From Clostridioides difficile_A (GTDB lineage: Bacteria; Bacillota; Clostridia; Peptostreptococcales; Peptostreptococcaceae): DNA of 64,000 bases. The notes under the pieces were generated by a model, which saw nothing but the letters and a program-made list of their open reading frames with translations, was not told the origin of the DNA and searched no databases. The stretch is taken from positions 1,612,001-1,676,000 of the forward strand of contig OX246690.1 of assembly GCA_945909635.1 (NCBI GenBank), given 5' to 3'. Positions 1 through 8,826 of this stretch are shown here, one piece after another. The stretch's first letter is position 1. Each line of letters begins with the position of its first letter. The position numbers and the translations under genes are program-made.

Positions 1-362
1 TAGATTTCACTAATTACTGTAAATCAAAAAATTTGTATCAAGGATATGAGTTAGGAGCAATGGTAAGTAATGAGAATATAAAAAATGGAGACTACTTAAG
101 CATAGCAAGTTTCTATTTGAAAATAGATAAAAAAATAAAAGAAAAAAAGTTATATATAAAACCAGAGGGAATATATGCATGTATAAAGCATATTGGAAAA
201 TATGAAGACTCATATAAATCTTATGATAAGTTGAAAAAATATATATATGAGAATGAATATAAAATTGTTGGAAATTCATATGAGGAGAGTATACTCGATT
301 TCTTTTGTGAAAGTAATGAAGATAATTATATGACTGAGATTTCAATCCAAGTATCTAGATAA
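1..362 (+). CDS. Effector-binding (GyrI/BmrR-like) domain protein, 3' part only
   Basis: The reading frame is open to the left edge of the window, so this is the C-terminal ~120 residues of a longer gene, not a 109-residue protein starting at the TTG at 33. The residues (DYLSIASFYLKID, then IYACIKHIGKYEDSYKSYDKL, and a closing EISIQVSR) have the alternating strand/helix pattern of the GyrI-like small-molecule-binding domain found at the C-terminus of MerR/BmrR-type multidrug regulators. The DNA-binding part would lie outside the window, so the MerR assignment is inferred. A hairpin at 374-420 follows the stop. Confidence 0.6.
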   Translation, partial: DFTNYCKSKNLYQGYELGAMVSNENIKNGDYLSIASFYLKIDKKIKEKKLYIKPEGIYACIKHIGKYEDSYKSYDKLKKYIYENEYKIVGNSYEESILDFFCESNEDNYMTEISIQVSR

Positions 363-373
363 GAATCAAAAAG

Positions 374-420
374 AGATATATTCAAACATTAAGTAATTAT
401 ACTTAGTATTGAGTATATCT
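374..420. terminator. Bidirectional terminator hairpin between regulator and feoB
   Basis: A 12-nt left arm (374-385) and right arm (409-420) pair with one mismatch. On the minus strand the hairpin is followed by a T-rich run (complement of 366-373), which suits feoB. The plus-strand tail is weaker. The genes converge here. Confidence 0.6.
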
Positions 421-491
421 CTATATTTTATAATAGTATATAAAGGTTTAAACAGTATCTATAAGGTACATTTAATGTCAGTAAATACTAA

Positions 492-2612
492 TTATATGAA
501 TAAATTGTAAATTGTAGTTGTTAAAAAACAAACAACAAAAGCAAGTACAGTAGGCATTAAGAATCCTAAGGCAGTCCATTTTAGACTTCCAGTTTCTCTT
601 TTTATTGTTAAAAGTGTTGTTGCACAAGGCCAGTGTAGTAAACTGAACAGCATAACATTTAAAGCTGTCAAATAAGTCCATCCATGTTCTCTAAGAACTT
701 GACCTAAAGCACTAAAGCTATCTAATTCTATCATAGAACCAGTTGCTAGGTAAGCCATCAGAAGTATAGGTATAACTATCTCATTTGCTGGGAAACCAAG
801 AATAAAAGCCATCAATATAAAACCATCAAGACCAATTACTTTAGCTAAAGGGTCCAAAAAATTTGCAACATGTGATAATATGCTTAAATCTCCTATATAG
901 ATATTTGCAAATATCCAAGTTATTACACCAGCAGGTATGGCTACCATTACAGCTCTTCCTAAAACAAATATTGTTCTATCTATTATGGAAGTATATAAAG
1001 TTCTTCCTATTTGAGGAACTCTATAAGGGGGAAGTTCCAATGTAAAAGTTGAAGGAACTCCTTTTAATAATGTCTTAGAAAGAGTATAAGAAACTAACAA
1101 TGTTATTAAAACACCTAAAATTATCAATAAAGTTATACAAAATGCAGTTGCTATACTTGATACAAAAGAGCTAGTTATAACTGAGCTAAAAAATATTGTA
1201 GATATAGCTATCAGAGTAGGAAAACGACCATTACAAGGTACAAAGTTATTCGTAAGTATAGCTATAAGTCTTTCCCTTGGAGAGTCAATTATTCTACAAC
1301 CAATGACTCCAGCTGCATTACATCCAAATCCCATACACATAGTCAAACACTGTTTACCATGTGCACAAGCTTTTTTAAATAGGTGATCTAAGTTGAATGC
1401 AACTCTTGGCAAATATCCAAAATCCTCAAGCAAGGTAAATAATGGGAAGAATATTGCCATAGGAGGTAACATTACAGAAATTACCCATGCTAAGGTTCTG
1501 TACAATCCTAAAACCAACATATCATTTAACCATGATGGACAGTTAATACTATTTAACACGCTTGAAATACTTGGCTCAAATCCAAGTAGCAAATTAGACA
1601 GTAAAGTGGATGGATAGTTAGCACCTTCTATAGTAATCCACAATATAGTACCTAATAATAAAAGCATTATTGGAAGCCCAAATACTTTGGATGTTAATAT
1701 TTTATCTACTTTTTCTTCTCTATCAGTTGATTTTTTAGGAATGTTAGAAGAACATTCCTCACTTAATTTTTTAGCATAATCATAGTTAATCTTAGTAAAT
1801 TCATCTCTGATTTTCTGTTTATTTATATCATTTGGAACTTTTTTCTTTACTTCATTAATAGCATCTATTGAATCTTTATCTATATAGTTGCTCATAGATT
1901 CAAAAATACTTTCATCACCATCAATAAGTCTAAGACCTAACCATCTAGAATTTATATTTGGCATGATGTTATCCAATTCTGGCTGAATTGATTTTACCAT
2001 ATCTTCTATATTTTCACTATATTTTACAGGTTTATTATTGAACTTATATTTATCAAAAGACACATCATTTAAAGTATCTAATAGTTCATTCATACCAGAA
2101 CCACTTCTTGCAGCAGTTAAAACAACTGGAATGCCAAGAGATTCCTCTAGGAGTTCTGTATTTATAGTAATTCCTTTTTTCCTAGCTTCATCTATTAAAT
2201 TTATACATAAAATAACTTTATCTGTAAGTTCCATCACTTGAAACACCAAATTTAAATTTCTTTCAAGACATGTAGCATCACATACTACTATTACTGCATC
2301 TGGATTACCAAAACATATAAAATCGCGAGCCACAATTTCTTCTTGTGACAAGGCAAATAGAGAATATGTTCCTGGCAAATCGATTAATGCATACTCAGCA
2401 TTTTTATATTTAAAATTACCTCGAGCTGTAGCTACAGTCTTTCCTGGCCAATTTCCAGTATGTTGTCTAAGCCCTGTAAGATGATTAAATACAGTACTTT
2501 TACCTGTATTTGGATTACCAGCCAATGCAATTACAAACTGGTCTTCTTTGTTATCTATATCAAACATGTCTTTTAAAGAACTCATTTTGGTTGAGTTGTG
2601 TGTCAAACCCAT
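492..2612 (-). CDS. feoB: Ferrous iron transporter FeoB
   Basis: The 706-residue length is typical for FeoB. The N-terminal G-protein domain carries G1 GNPNTGKS (32-39), G3 DLPG (78-81) and G4 NLID (138-141). A charged helical spacer follows, and then a polytopic membrane domain from about residue 310 with the two Gate-type repeats. FeoB imports Fe2+ across the cytoplasmic membrane in a GTP-dependent way. It lies 25 nt downstream of feoA, so the two are co-transcribed. The site GGGAGG precedes the start by about 8 nt. C. difficile encodes several FeoB proteins, and I cannot say which number this one carries. Confidence 0.95.
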   Translation of the reverse strand: MGLTHNSTKMSSLKDMFDIDNKEDQFVIALAGNPNTGKSTVFNHLTGLRQHTGNWPGKTVATARGNFKYKNAEYALIDLPGTYSLFALSQEEIVARDFICFGNPDAVIVVCDATCLERNLNLVFQVMELTDKVILCINLIDEARKKGITINTELLEESLGIPVVLTAARSGSGMNELLDTLNDVSFDKYKFNNKPVKYSENIEDMVKSIQPELDNIMPNINSRWLGLRLIDGDESIFESMSNYIDKDSIDAINEVKKKVPNDINKQKIRDEFTKINYDYAKKLSEECSSNIPKKSTDREEKVDKILTSKVFGLPIMLLLLGTILWITIEGANYPSTLLSNLLLGFEPSISSVLNSINCPSWLNDMLVLGLYRTLAWVISVMLPPMAIFFPLFTLLEDFGYLPRVAFNLDHLFKKACAHGKQCLTMCMGFGCNAAGVIGCRIIDSPRERLIAILTNNFVPCNGRFPTLIAISTIFFSSVITSSFVSSIATAFCITLLIILGVLITLLVSYTLSKTLLKGVPSTFTLELPPYRVPQIGRTLYTSIIDRTIFVLGRAVMVAIPAGVITWIFANIYIGDLSILSHVANFLDPLAKVIGLDGFILMAFILGFPANEIVIPILLMAYLATGSMIELDSFSALGQVLREHGWTYLTALNVMLFSLLHWPCATTLLTIKRETGSLKWTALGFLMPTVLAFVVCFLTTTIYNLFI

Positions 2613-2637
2613 ATTAATATCCTCCCGCTAGAAAATT

Positions 2638-2865
2638 TTAAATGTCAGAAACTAATATTAAGCTACTTTCTTCTTGTCGTAGAGCTATCTTACTACCTCT
2701 GATTTTGTAGACAGTTAAATTGTTTTTTGGACCTTTTCTAACTACATCTATAACAGCTCCTCTAGTAAGACCAAGCGCTAACATTCTTTCTCTTAAATTA
2801 CCACTGGACAATATATCTTCAACTTTAACAGTTTTTTTCACTTGAATGTCGTTAAGGTTTTTCAT
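2638..2865 (-). CDS. feoA: FeoA, SH3-like partner of FeoB
   Basis: A 75-residue SH3-fold protein (KTVKVEDILSSGNLRERMLALGLTRGAVIDVVRKGP) of the FeoA family, which binds or regulates FeoB in Fe2+ uptake. The longest ORF begins six codons upstream (ATG at 2883), but that segment contains the Shine-Dalgarno site GGAGGTG for the inner ATG at 2865, so the inner start is chosen. It is the first gene of the feoAB unit, behind the promoter at 2924-2952. Confidence 0.93.
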   Translation of the reverse strand: MKNLNDIQVKKTVKVEDILSSGNLRERMLALGLTRGAVIDVVRKGPKNNLTVYKIRGSKIALRQEESSLILVSDI

Positions 2866-2923
2866 AGTAGCACCTCCATGCATGAAATTTAGCCTGAGCT
2901 AATCTTCTTATTTTAAACTATGC

Positions 2924-2952
2924 ATTATATTATTACCTTGTTACTTTCACAA
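2924..2952 (-). promoter_or_regulatory. Sigma-A-type promoter of feoAB
   Basis: Read on the minus strand: TTGTGA (2952-2947), a 17-bp spacer, then TATAAT (2929-2924). It lies about 60 bp before the feoA start. Fur control is expected from the family, but no good Fur palindrome is visible. Confidence 0.6.
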
Positions 2953-2977
2953 AAAAAAGATAGGCAAGATGCCTATC
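2951..2977 (-). terminator. Intrinsic terminator just upstream of the feoA promoter
   Basis: The 7-bp stem GATAGGC/GCCTATC (2977-2971 with 2965-2959) has a 5-nt loop and is followed on the minus strand by eight T (2958-2951). It sits before the feoA promoter, so it ends some transcript other than feoAB. Confidence 0.7.
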
Positions 2978-3070
2978 ACAAAGTTGGGTATAATTCTTAC
3001 TTTTGGGGAAAGTAGAATATAGAATAAAAATTAACATTTTGAATCTATATAATTATTGAATCTTAGTAAT

Positions 3071-3103
3071 AAAAAAAGCCAGAAAGCAAAAAGCCTTCTG
3101 ACT
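3071..3103 (-). terminator. Terminator of the ElaA-like acetyltransferase gene
   Basis: The stem 3103-3093 pairs with 3087-3077 (11 positions, including wobble pairs) around a TTTTT loop, followed on the minus strand by a run of T to 3071. It lies 83 nt after the acetyltransferase stop. Confidence 0.75.
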
Positions 3104-3185
3104 CCATATAAGGTATTTTCAAATACCTAAATATCAATTCAATATATTATTTATACTTAAATTATATATTAACAATATTAGCTTG

Positions 3186-3632
3186 TCAACACTGTAATCT
3201 CATTTTAATGTGTTCAATGCCAGCTTCGTCATACACTTCTGATATTTCTTTAAAACCACAAGATAAATAAAGATTCTTTACATAAGCTTGTGCTGATAAA
3301 GTTATATTGTTTTCATGTAAATTAATCTTTATAAAGTCTATAGCACAATCCATCATTTGTTTTGCTAACCCATTTTTTCTATGACTAGAGAGAACCAAAA
3401 CTCTACCAATAGAAACATCATCATAAGAGCTATATTCTCTAGGTATTATTCTAGCATAAGCGCAAATCAATCCATCTTCTTTTAAAAATATGTGATAAGA
3501 GTTTTTATCTATATCATCATAATCGTTTAATGAAAATATTTTTTGCTCACAAGCAAATACTTCATATCTTGATTTTGCTATTTCATAAAACTCATCTAAA
3601 TTTAAATCATTAAAGTGTTTAATTTTAAACAT
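3186..3632 (-). CDS. ElaA-like GNAT acetyltransferase
   Basis: 148 residues with one GNAT fold. The start (FYEIAKSRYEVFACEQKI) matches the ElaA subfamily pattern of a short N-terminal helix with 'R..VF..EQ'. The acetyl-CoA-binding strand-loop-helix is SIGRVLVLSSHRKNGLAKQMM (about 74-94), and a late strand (LYLSCGFKEISEVYDEAGIEH) closes the fold. The substrate is unknown. It is a single gene with GGAGG ahead of the start and its own terminator, and shows no operon link to feoAB. Confidence 0.8.
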   Translation of the reverse strand: MFKIKHFNDLNLDEFYEIAKSRYEVFACEQKIFSLNDYDDIDKNSYHIFLKEDGLICAYARIIPREYSSYDDVSIGRVLVLSSHRKNGLAKQMMDCAIDFIKINLHENNITLSAQAYVKNLYLSCGFKEISEVYDEAGIEHIKMRLQC

Positions 3633-3804
3633 AGTAACTACCTCCTAGTGTCTTAAAAAACTGAATATTAAGATATATTATATCATTTCTAATATAGATA
3701 CTTTCATTAAAATTTATATTTATTAAAAATATTTTAAAAAAGTGATATACTATATTAAAAATAAAGTTTTAATTAGAAAATTTATGATTTATGGAGGACT
3801 TGTT

Positions 3805-4773
3805 TTGAATACTACTAAAAAATTAACTGAAGCTGCTTTATTGTCATCTTTATTTATAGTAGTGACAATTATAGCTGTGGGTACTGGATTTGGATATGCT
3901 ATTTATCTAGATTTTATAGTACCAATATTTTTTTGTATAATATGCTTAAAATGTGATTTAAAGTACACTGTTTTATCTGGAGTTACATCACTTTTAATAA
4001 TTTCTCTAGTACTTGGAAATCTCGGAACTGCTATTTGGGCAAGTCAGAGTGTATTACTTGGTATAATGTGTGGTTATTTTATAAATAAACCTACAATGGT
4101 GATGGATGATTTAGTATATGGTTCAATATTTGGAATAATTGTAATGGTTTTTATTGATATATATGCTTCAGCATTAATAGGTTATAGTTTTATGAAAGAA
4201 TTTCAGGGATATAGTAAATTAATTTATTTTAATGGATATGCAAATATTATTTATTATTTGATGATAGCATTGTTTCCATTTGGGATGGTCTTTTGTATAT
4301 ATTTTTTAAGTTTGATTTTAGGACATAAATTGCATATATTAGGTTCAAATTCTTTAAAAAAATATTTGATATTTAAAAACTTTAGAAGTCTAAATCAATT
4401 TTTATGTTGTTCTAAGAAAGTTTTTTACATATGTGTTTCTTATTTAGTGATTTTTAAAATTTTAAAGTTATTAAATATTAAAGTTGATTTTGTTTATTTA
4501 AAAACAATCTTAATATCAATTGCTTACTTATGTGTTTATTTTATAGTTAGAGATTCATGTATGTCGTTGCAAAATTTTATAATATCTAAATTTAGAAAAT
4601 TATTATATGCTAGAATTTCTTTTTTAATAATAATTTTATTATTATTTTTTATGTTTAATGTGACTATGGTTGGTTTAATAATAGTAAATGCGTTTTTAAA
4701 TAAGAAAATAAATATAAGATTGAATCAGACTAATATTGTCAATAAACAAATTAATATCTTAATTGAAAAATAA
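3805..4773 (+). CDS. YybS-like (DUF2232) integral membrane protein
   Basis: About 322 residues, almost entirely hydrophobic segments separated by short loops, with roughly eight membrane spans. The N-terminal half (KKLTEAALLSSLFIVVTII and then a GFGYAIYLDFIVPIF segment) resembles YybS/DUF2232 proteins, which are distantly like the substrate-binding S components of ECF vitamin transporters. The C-terminal third is weakly conserved and rich in Ile, Asn and Lys. The TTG start at 3805 is chosen because GGAGG sits 8 nt upstream; the longer frame from 3742 has no such site. The function is unknown. It lies directly before the tyrS promoter. Confidence 0.6.
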   Translation: MNTTKKLTEAALLSSLFIVVTIIAVGTGFGYAIYLDFIVPIFFCIICLKCDLKYTVLSGVTSLLIISLVLGNLGTAIWASQSVLLGIMCGYFINKPTMVMDDLVYGSIFGIIVMVFIDIYASALIGYSFMKEFQGYSKLIYFNGYANIIYYLMIALFPFGMVFCIYFLSLILGHKLHILGSNSLKKYLIFKNFRSLNQFLCCSKKVFYICVSYLVIFKILKLLNIKVDFVYLKTILISIAYLCVYFIVRDSCMSLQNFIISKFRKLLYARISFLIIILLLFFMFNVTMVGLIIVNAFLNKKINIRLNQTNIVNKQINILIEK

Positions 4774-4845
4774 ATTTTAGATATTGGTAAAAAATATAAA
4801 AAGATAGTATAATGTAAAAAAACATGTATATAATAATAAAAAAGG

Positions 4846-4874
4846 TTGACAAAATGTAAAAATAATAATATATT
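4846..4874 (+). promoter_or_regulatory. Promoter of the tyrS T-box transcript
   Basis: TTGACA (4846-4851), 17-bp spacer, TATATT (4869-4874). It lies about 50 nt before the start of the T-box leader. Confidence 0.7.
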
Positions 4875-4924
4875 ATGAGTAAGTTAAGAAAAAATTCTTG
4901 TAATTGATGAAATAATCTGAATAT

Positions 4925-5197
4925 ATAAATGCTATGAAGAGAAGAAGTAGAGCTAAGTTTTATTTAACAGAGAGTTCCAGTTTGGTGAAATGGAATAAAT
5001 TGATTTAGTTTGAATACATCTCAGAGCACTATCTCTGAAAGATAACAACCATTAAGAGATATCGGAGTAGTACACGTTATAGTACTTGGGTATATATAAT
5101 TATACTCTAAGAGATTAATATCGTGAGATATTGATGAACTAAGGTGGTAACACGTAAGCAATGCTTTCGTCCTTTTAATAGGATGAAAGCTTTTTTT
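4925..5197 (+). promoter_or_regulatory. T-box riboswitch, tyrosine specifier (UAC)
   Basis: The leader has the T-box order. A long Stem I carries the AGAGAG motif and the GGTG-type terminal loop. The specifier segment is GAATACATCTC, with TAC at 5025-5027. The T-box bulge AAGGTGGTAACACG spans 5141-5154. A terminator GCTTTCGTCC/GGATGAAAGC (5163-5172 with 5181-5190) ends in seven T. Uncharged tRNA-Tyr would pair with the UAC and the bulge, favouring the antiterminator and tyrS expression. The specifier agrees with the downstream gene. Confidence 0.95.
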
Positions 5198-5249
5198 ATT
5201 ATAAAAATAAAAATTAAAGATTATATAAATATTTTAGGAGGAATGAAAA

Positions 5250-6458
5250 ATGAAATCGATAGACGAGCAAATACGAATAATTATGAAAGGTGTAGACGAT
5301 TTAATAGATGAAAAAGAGTTAAGAGAAAAGCTTATTAAATCAGAAAAAGAAGGAAAACCTATGATAGTAAAATTGGGTCTAGACCCAAGTGCTCCAGATA
5401 TACATTTAGGGCATACAGTAGTTCTTAGAAAGATGAAGCAACTACAAGATTTAGGTCACCAAATAGTAATAATAATTGGAGACTTTACAGGTAAAATTGG
5501 AGACCCAACTGGAAAATCTAAGGCTAGAAAGGCTTTAACAACAGAACAAGTTCTTGCAAATGCGAAAACTTATGAAGAACAGATTTTCAAAGTTTTAGAT
5601 AAAGAAAAAACTATTGTAAGATTTAATAGTGAGTGGTTAGCTAAATTAAATTTTGAAGATGTAATAAAATTAGCAGCAACTATTACTGTTGCAAGAATGT
5701 TAGAAAGAGAAGATTTCAAGAAGAGATATGAAGGGCAAATGCCAATATCAGTACATGAATTCTTCTATCCATTAATGCAAGCATATGATTCTATAGCGTT
5801 AGAAGCTGATATAGAGCTTGGTGGAACTGACCAAAGATTTAACTTATTGATGGGAAGATCATTACAAAGAGAGTTTGGTATGGAGTCTCAAATAGTAATA
5901 ATGATGCCTTTAATAGAAGGATTAGATGGAAAAGAAAAAATGAGTAAGAGTTTAGGTAACTATATTGGGATAGATGAAGAAGCAGGAATAATGTACCAGA
6001 AATCTATGGAAATTCCTGATGAACTTATAATTAAATACTATAATTTAGTAACTGATGTTCATCCTGATGAAGTTAATAAAATAGAATCTCAGTTAAAAGA
6101 CGGTTCAGTAAATCCAAGAGATATAAAAATGAACTTAGCGAGAGAAATAGTTACATTATATCATGGAGAAGAATCTGCTAAAGAAGCTGAAGAAAGATTT
6201 AAGTCTGTATTCCAAAAAGGTCAAATACCTGAAGATATACAAACAATTCAAGTTAAGGAAGAAGGATTTGATTTAATTGAAGTATTAGTTGCTAATGAGA
6301 TTGTTAAGAGCAAGAGTGAAGTTAGAAGATTAGCTTCTCAAGGTGGAGTAAAGGTAAATAGTGAAAAAGTAGAGGACTTAAGTGACATTGTTAAAGAAAG
6401 TGAATTAGTTGTTCAAATAGGAAAGAAAAAATTTGTAAAAATTGAACTAGTAAAATAG
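5250..6458 (+). CDS. tyrS: Tyrosyl-tRNA synthetase
   Basis: 402 residues, class Ic synthetase. The HIGH-type motif is HLGH (52-55), the KMSKS loop is at 230-234, and the tyrosine/tRNA pocket segment QAYDSIALEADIELGGTDQ is at about 178-195. A C-terminal S4 RNA-binding domain (about 335-400, SKSEVRRLASQGGVKVN) follows. It charges tRNA-Tyr in the cytoplasm. The sequence around the first motif (GLDPSAPDIHLGHTVVLRK) is closer to the TyrZ type than to the classical TyrS type. AGGAGG stands 8 nt before ATG. Expression is governed by the Tyr T-box immediately upstream. Confidence 0.97.
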   Translation: MKSIDEQIRIIMKGVDDLIDEKELREKLIKSEKEGKPMIVKLGLDPSAPDIHLGHTVVLRKMKQLQDLGHQIVIIIGDFTGKIGDPTGKSKARKALTTEQVLANAKTYEEQIFKVLDKEKTIVRFNSEWLAKLNFEDVIKLAATITVARMLEREDFKKRYEGQMPISVHEFFYPLMQAYDSIALEADIELGGTDQRFNLLMGRSLQREFGMESQIVIMMPLIEGLDGKEKMSKSLGNYIGIDEEAGIMYQKSMEIPDELIIKYYNLVTDVHPDEVNKIESQLKDGSVNPRDIKMNLAREIVTLYHGEESAKEAEERFKSVFQKGQIPEDIQTIQVKEEGFDLIEVLVANEIVKSKSEVRRLASQGGVKVNSEKVEDLSDIVKESELVVQIGKKKFVKIELVK

Positions 6459-6470
6459 ATTAAAATAAAA

Positions 6471-6503
6471 GGGATGTCTCTATTTTGAGACAACCCCTTT
6501 TTT
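6471..6503. terminator. Bidirectional terminator between tyrS and the deacetylase gene
   Basis: GGGATGTCTC (6471-6480) pairs with GAGACAACCCC (6487-6497) with a mismatch in the stem. T runs follow on the plus strand, and A-rich sequence upstream gives a T run on the minus strand. It serves both converging genes. Confidence 0.75.
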
Positions 6504-6504
6504 A

Positions 6505-7386
6505 TTATATTAAAATCTTAAATTGATAACCATTGTCTTTAAAATATGTTATAATTTGGTCTAACGCATTTACTGTTTCTTGTTTTCCATAAGTATCATG
6601 CATTAAAAGAACAACCATTTCTTTACCTTCAGAAGATTTTTTTGCATGTTCAAATAACTCTTGAGCATTTTTCTTTTTACCTTCTGCATCAGCATTTAAA
6701 GCATTCCAATCAATTGATGCCATATTTTTCTCTTTTAAGTAGTTACCTAGAGGCTCCATATTCTTCCAAGACATATATCCACCTGGGCATCTAACTACAT
6801 TTGATGAGAAATTCTTTCCTAAAACTTTTTTCATAGCTTCATCAGTTTTGTTAAGTTCATTTACGAATGTATCAAGATTTAGGCTTCTGCCAGGATATAG
6901 TTTTTTATAGTCGTGAGTGTAAGAGTGATGAGCTATTGCATTTCCTTCATCAAATGTTCTTTTTAAAATTTCATTAGCACCATTTCTTTCAAGTGAATCA
7001 CCTTTAATAAAGAAAGTTCCCCTAACACTATGTTTTTTTAAGATATCTAGGACTTGTGGAGTATTTGTAGTAGATGGTCCATCATCAAATGTAAGAAAGA
7101 CTATCTTTTCTCCATTGTTTGAATAGTCGTATTTGCTAAGTTTATCCCAAACTAATTTTGCATCATATCCATATTCTTTTGTAGCTTCTTTTTTTGCACC
7201 AATAATAGGTTCGTTTTTTTCTTTTTCGATTCTTTCTTTTTCCAGCCTTTCAGCTTTAAGTCTTTCTTGAGTTTCTTTAATTTCTTTTTTTCTAGACATA
7301 TCCGCCCATGCCATAGAAAAAATACCAATAACTATTACAACAATTATAGTAAGTGTAATAGTTTTCTTTTTTCTTCTTTTTACCAT
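6505..7386 (-). CDS. Membrane-anchored polysaccharide deacetylase (NodB family)
   Basis: 293 residues from the ATG at 7386, preceded by GGGGGA about 11 nt upstream; the longer frame to 7491 is an AT-rich extension without a ribosome site. After a basic N-terminus (MVKRRKKK) there is one membrane span (about 10-28), a charged coiled linker rich in Lys and Glu (30-60), and an extracellular NodB domain. Motifs: TFDDGPS with the two metal/catalytic Asp, HHSYTH zinc ligands, RCPGGYMSW, and LLMHDTYGK near the end. It probably removes acetyl groups from peptidoglycan GlcNAc or MurNAc, the chemistry behind lysozyme resistance. The substrate is inferred. Confidence 0.88.
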   Translation of the reverse strand: MVKRRKKKTITLTIIVVIVIGIFSMAWADMSRKKEIKETQERLKAERLEKERIEKEKNEPIIGAKKEATKEYGYDAKLVWDKLSKYDYSNNGEKIVFLTFDDGPSTTNTPQVLDILKKHSVRGTFFIKGDSLERNGANEILKRTFDEGNAIAHHSYTHDYKKLYPGRSLNLDTFVNELNKTDEAMKKVLGKNFSSNVVRCPGGYMSWKNMEPLGNYLKEKNMASIDWNALNADAEGKKKNAQELFEHAKKSSEGKEMVVLLMHDTYGKQETVNALDQIITYFKDNGYQFKILI

Positions 7387-7787
7387 AAGTACAGCATTCC
7401 CCCTTTTGTCGAATTGTATCAAAAATATATTATAATTATATCGAAGAAAGTAGAAAAAGTAAACCGACAAAGTTGTAACTAAGATAACCAAAGTGTAACT
7501 TATTTGACATTATTTGCATAATATGAATATATAATATACTGAAGTTATCTATAAAAAAATTTAGTATAAGTAAAAAAAATAAAAATTTATTAAAAAGGTG
7601 TTTACAAAAAATGATTAATATATTACTGTTAAATAGTGGATATAAATCTGAGCTCATGATAGATATAAATCTGGATTTAAAATACTGAAAAAATTTACTA
7701 TATTTTTATAGTAATGCTTATAGAAAAACTCTCTTGCTGTTTAGGGGGTTTATAATTTTGCAAAAAAATAAAAAGGAGGGAGCTTTA
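7387..7787. other. Divergent intergenic region, deacetylase / EamA transporter
   Basis: No convincing gene. A plus-strand promoter is plausible at 7504-7533 (TTGACA, 18 bp, TATATA). A 25-codon ATG frame at 7610-7687 has only a weak, distant AGGTG and is not called. The 12-mer GATATAAATCTG occurs twice about 24 bp apart near 7640-7675. Confidence 0.4.
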
Positions 7788-8702
7788 TTGAAAAAATACT
7801 TTGGAGAAATAGGACTAATATTTATAGCAATTATATGGGGAAGTGGCTTTGTAGCAACCCAATTTGCATTAGACGGTGGGCTTACACCTCTACAAATCAT
7901 AACTTTAAGATTCTTCTTAGCAGCCGTAATTATGAACTTACTGTTTTTTAAACAGATTCGTGCTAGTATGGGAAAAAAATTGTTAAAGGCAGGAGGACTT
8001 TTAGGAATATTTTTATTCTTGGCTTTCACAGTACAAACCATTGGACTTATGTACACTACACCATCTAAGAATGCTTTTATAACAGCAGCAAATGTTGTAA
8101 TAGTTCCATTCATAGGATTTATAATTTATAAAAGAAAACTTGATAAGATAGGGATAATAAGTAGTTTATTAGCTCTTGTAGGGATTGGAATACTTTCTTT
8201 AGAAGCAGATTTTTCTATCAATTTTGGAGATTTACTAACACTTATATGTTCATTTGGATTTGCATTTCACATATTCTTTACAAGTGAGTTTGCAAAAGAT
8301 AATAACCCAATGGCATTAACAGCTGTTCAATTTACTGTAGCATTTTTAATGTCTTTAGTAGTTCAGACATTTGCAGGGCAATTGAAAATGGAAGCTGAAT
8401 TATCTGGATATATGGGAACTATATATCTAGCTATATTTAGTACTACAATAGGATTTTTGTTCCAAACTATATGTCAAAAAAGAGTTGATGGAACTAGAAC
8501 AGCTATAATATTATCTACAGAAGCTGTATTTGGTACTATATTTTCTATAATAATTCTAAAGGAACTTATTACAGCAAAATTGGTTATTGGTAGTATATTA
8601 ATATTTGTTGCAATCATAACAGCAGAAACTAAATTATCTTTTTTAAAGAGTAAAAAAGTGAAACTTAAAGATTCAAAAGAGTCTTCATTAGAAAGTATTT
8701 AA
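7788..8702 (+). CDS. EamA/DMT-family transporter
   Basis: 304 residues with ten predicted membrane spans in two EamA repeats. The first repeat begins GLIFIAIIWGSGFVATQFAL with the typical W-G motif; the second begins near GDLLTLICSFGFAFHIFFT. Members export or import small metabolites (amino acids, nucleotides, drugs), and specificity cannot be read from sequence. The TTG start at 7788 has GGAGGG 7 nt upstream and gives MKKYFGEIG, so the longer ORF from 7734 is rejected. It is followed by a 16-bp inverted repeat. Confidence 0.85.
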   Translation: MKKYFGEIGLIFIAIIWGSGFVATQFALDGGLTPLQIITLRFFLAAVIMNLLFFKQIRASMGKKLLKAGGLLGIFLFLAFTVQTIGLMYTTPSKNAFITAANVVIVPFIGFIIYKRKLDKIGIISSLLALVGIGILSLEADFSINFGDLLTLICSFGFAFHIFFTSEFAKDNNPMALTAVQFTVAFLMSLVVQTFAGQLKMEAELSGYMGTIYLAIFSTTIGFLFQTICQKRVDGTRTAIILSTEAVFGTIFSIIILKELITAKLVIGSILIFVAIITAETKLSFLKSKKVKLKDSKESSLESI

Positions 8703-8710
8703 TAAGACAG

Positions 8711-8813
8711 TTATTTCCTAATTAATCAAATAAACTATGTATTATGTAGAAATTTGACATCAAAACTTGGTTGATACTGGTGTTTCAAAGTGATAAAATT
8801 AATTAGGAAATAA
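8711..8813. repeat. 103-bp element with perfect 16-bp inverted ends
   Basis: The left arm 8711-8726 (TTATTTCCTAATTAAT) is exactly complementary to the right arm 8798-8813. The 71-nt interior contains a small ATCAA/TTGAT hairpin. It could be a long-loop terminator for the transporter gene, a structured RNA, or a small mobile remnant. No obvious target-site duplication flanks it. Confidence 0.6.
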
Positions 8814-8826
8814 ATTTTATTTTTAG

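Larger units (their letters stand above)
2866..3185. other. Intergenic region upstream of feoA with three hairpins
   Basis: No gene is seen. Minus-strand order: hairpin 3128-3111 (8-bp perfect stem), terminator 3103-3077 (probably of the acetyltransferase), an unassigned ~95-nt stretch, a second perfect terminator 2977-2959, and the feoA promoter. Two consecutive terminators leave a possible small transcript between them. Confidence 0.5.

Noticed and set aside
33..362. An intact 109-residue gene starting at TTG 33
   Set aside because: The frame is open upstream to the window edge and the residues fit the C-terminal half of an effector-binding domain, so it is a truncated longer gene.
2866..2950. 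A Fur box at the feoA promoter
   Set aside because: The sequence around the -10 region has only a half match (GGTAAT) to the Fur palindrome and no convincing second half.
7610..7687. A 25-codon ORF between the deacetylase and EamA genes
   Set aside because: The only ribosome-like sequence is AGGTG about 11 nt away and nothing supports conservation; low-complexity AT context.
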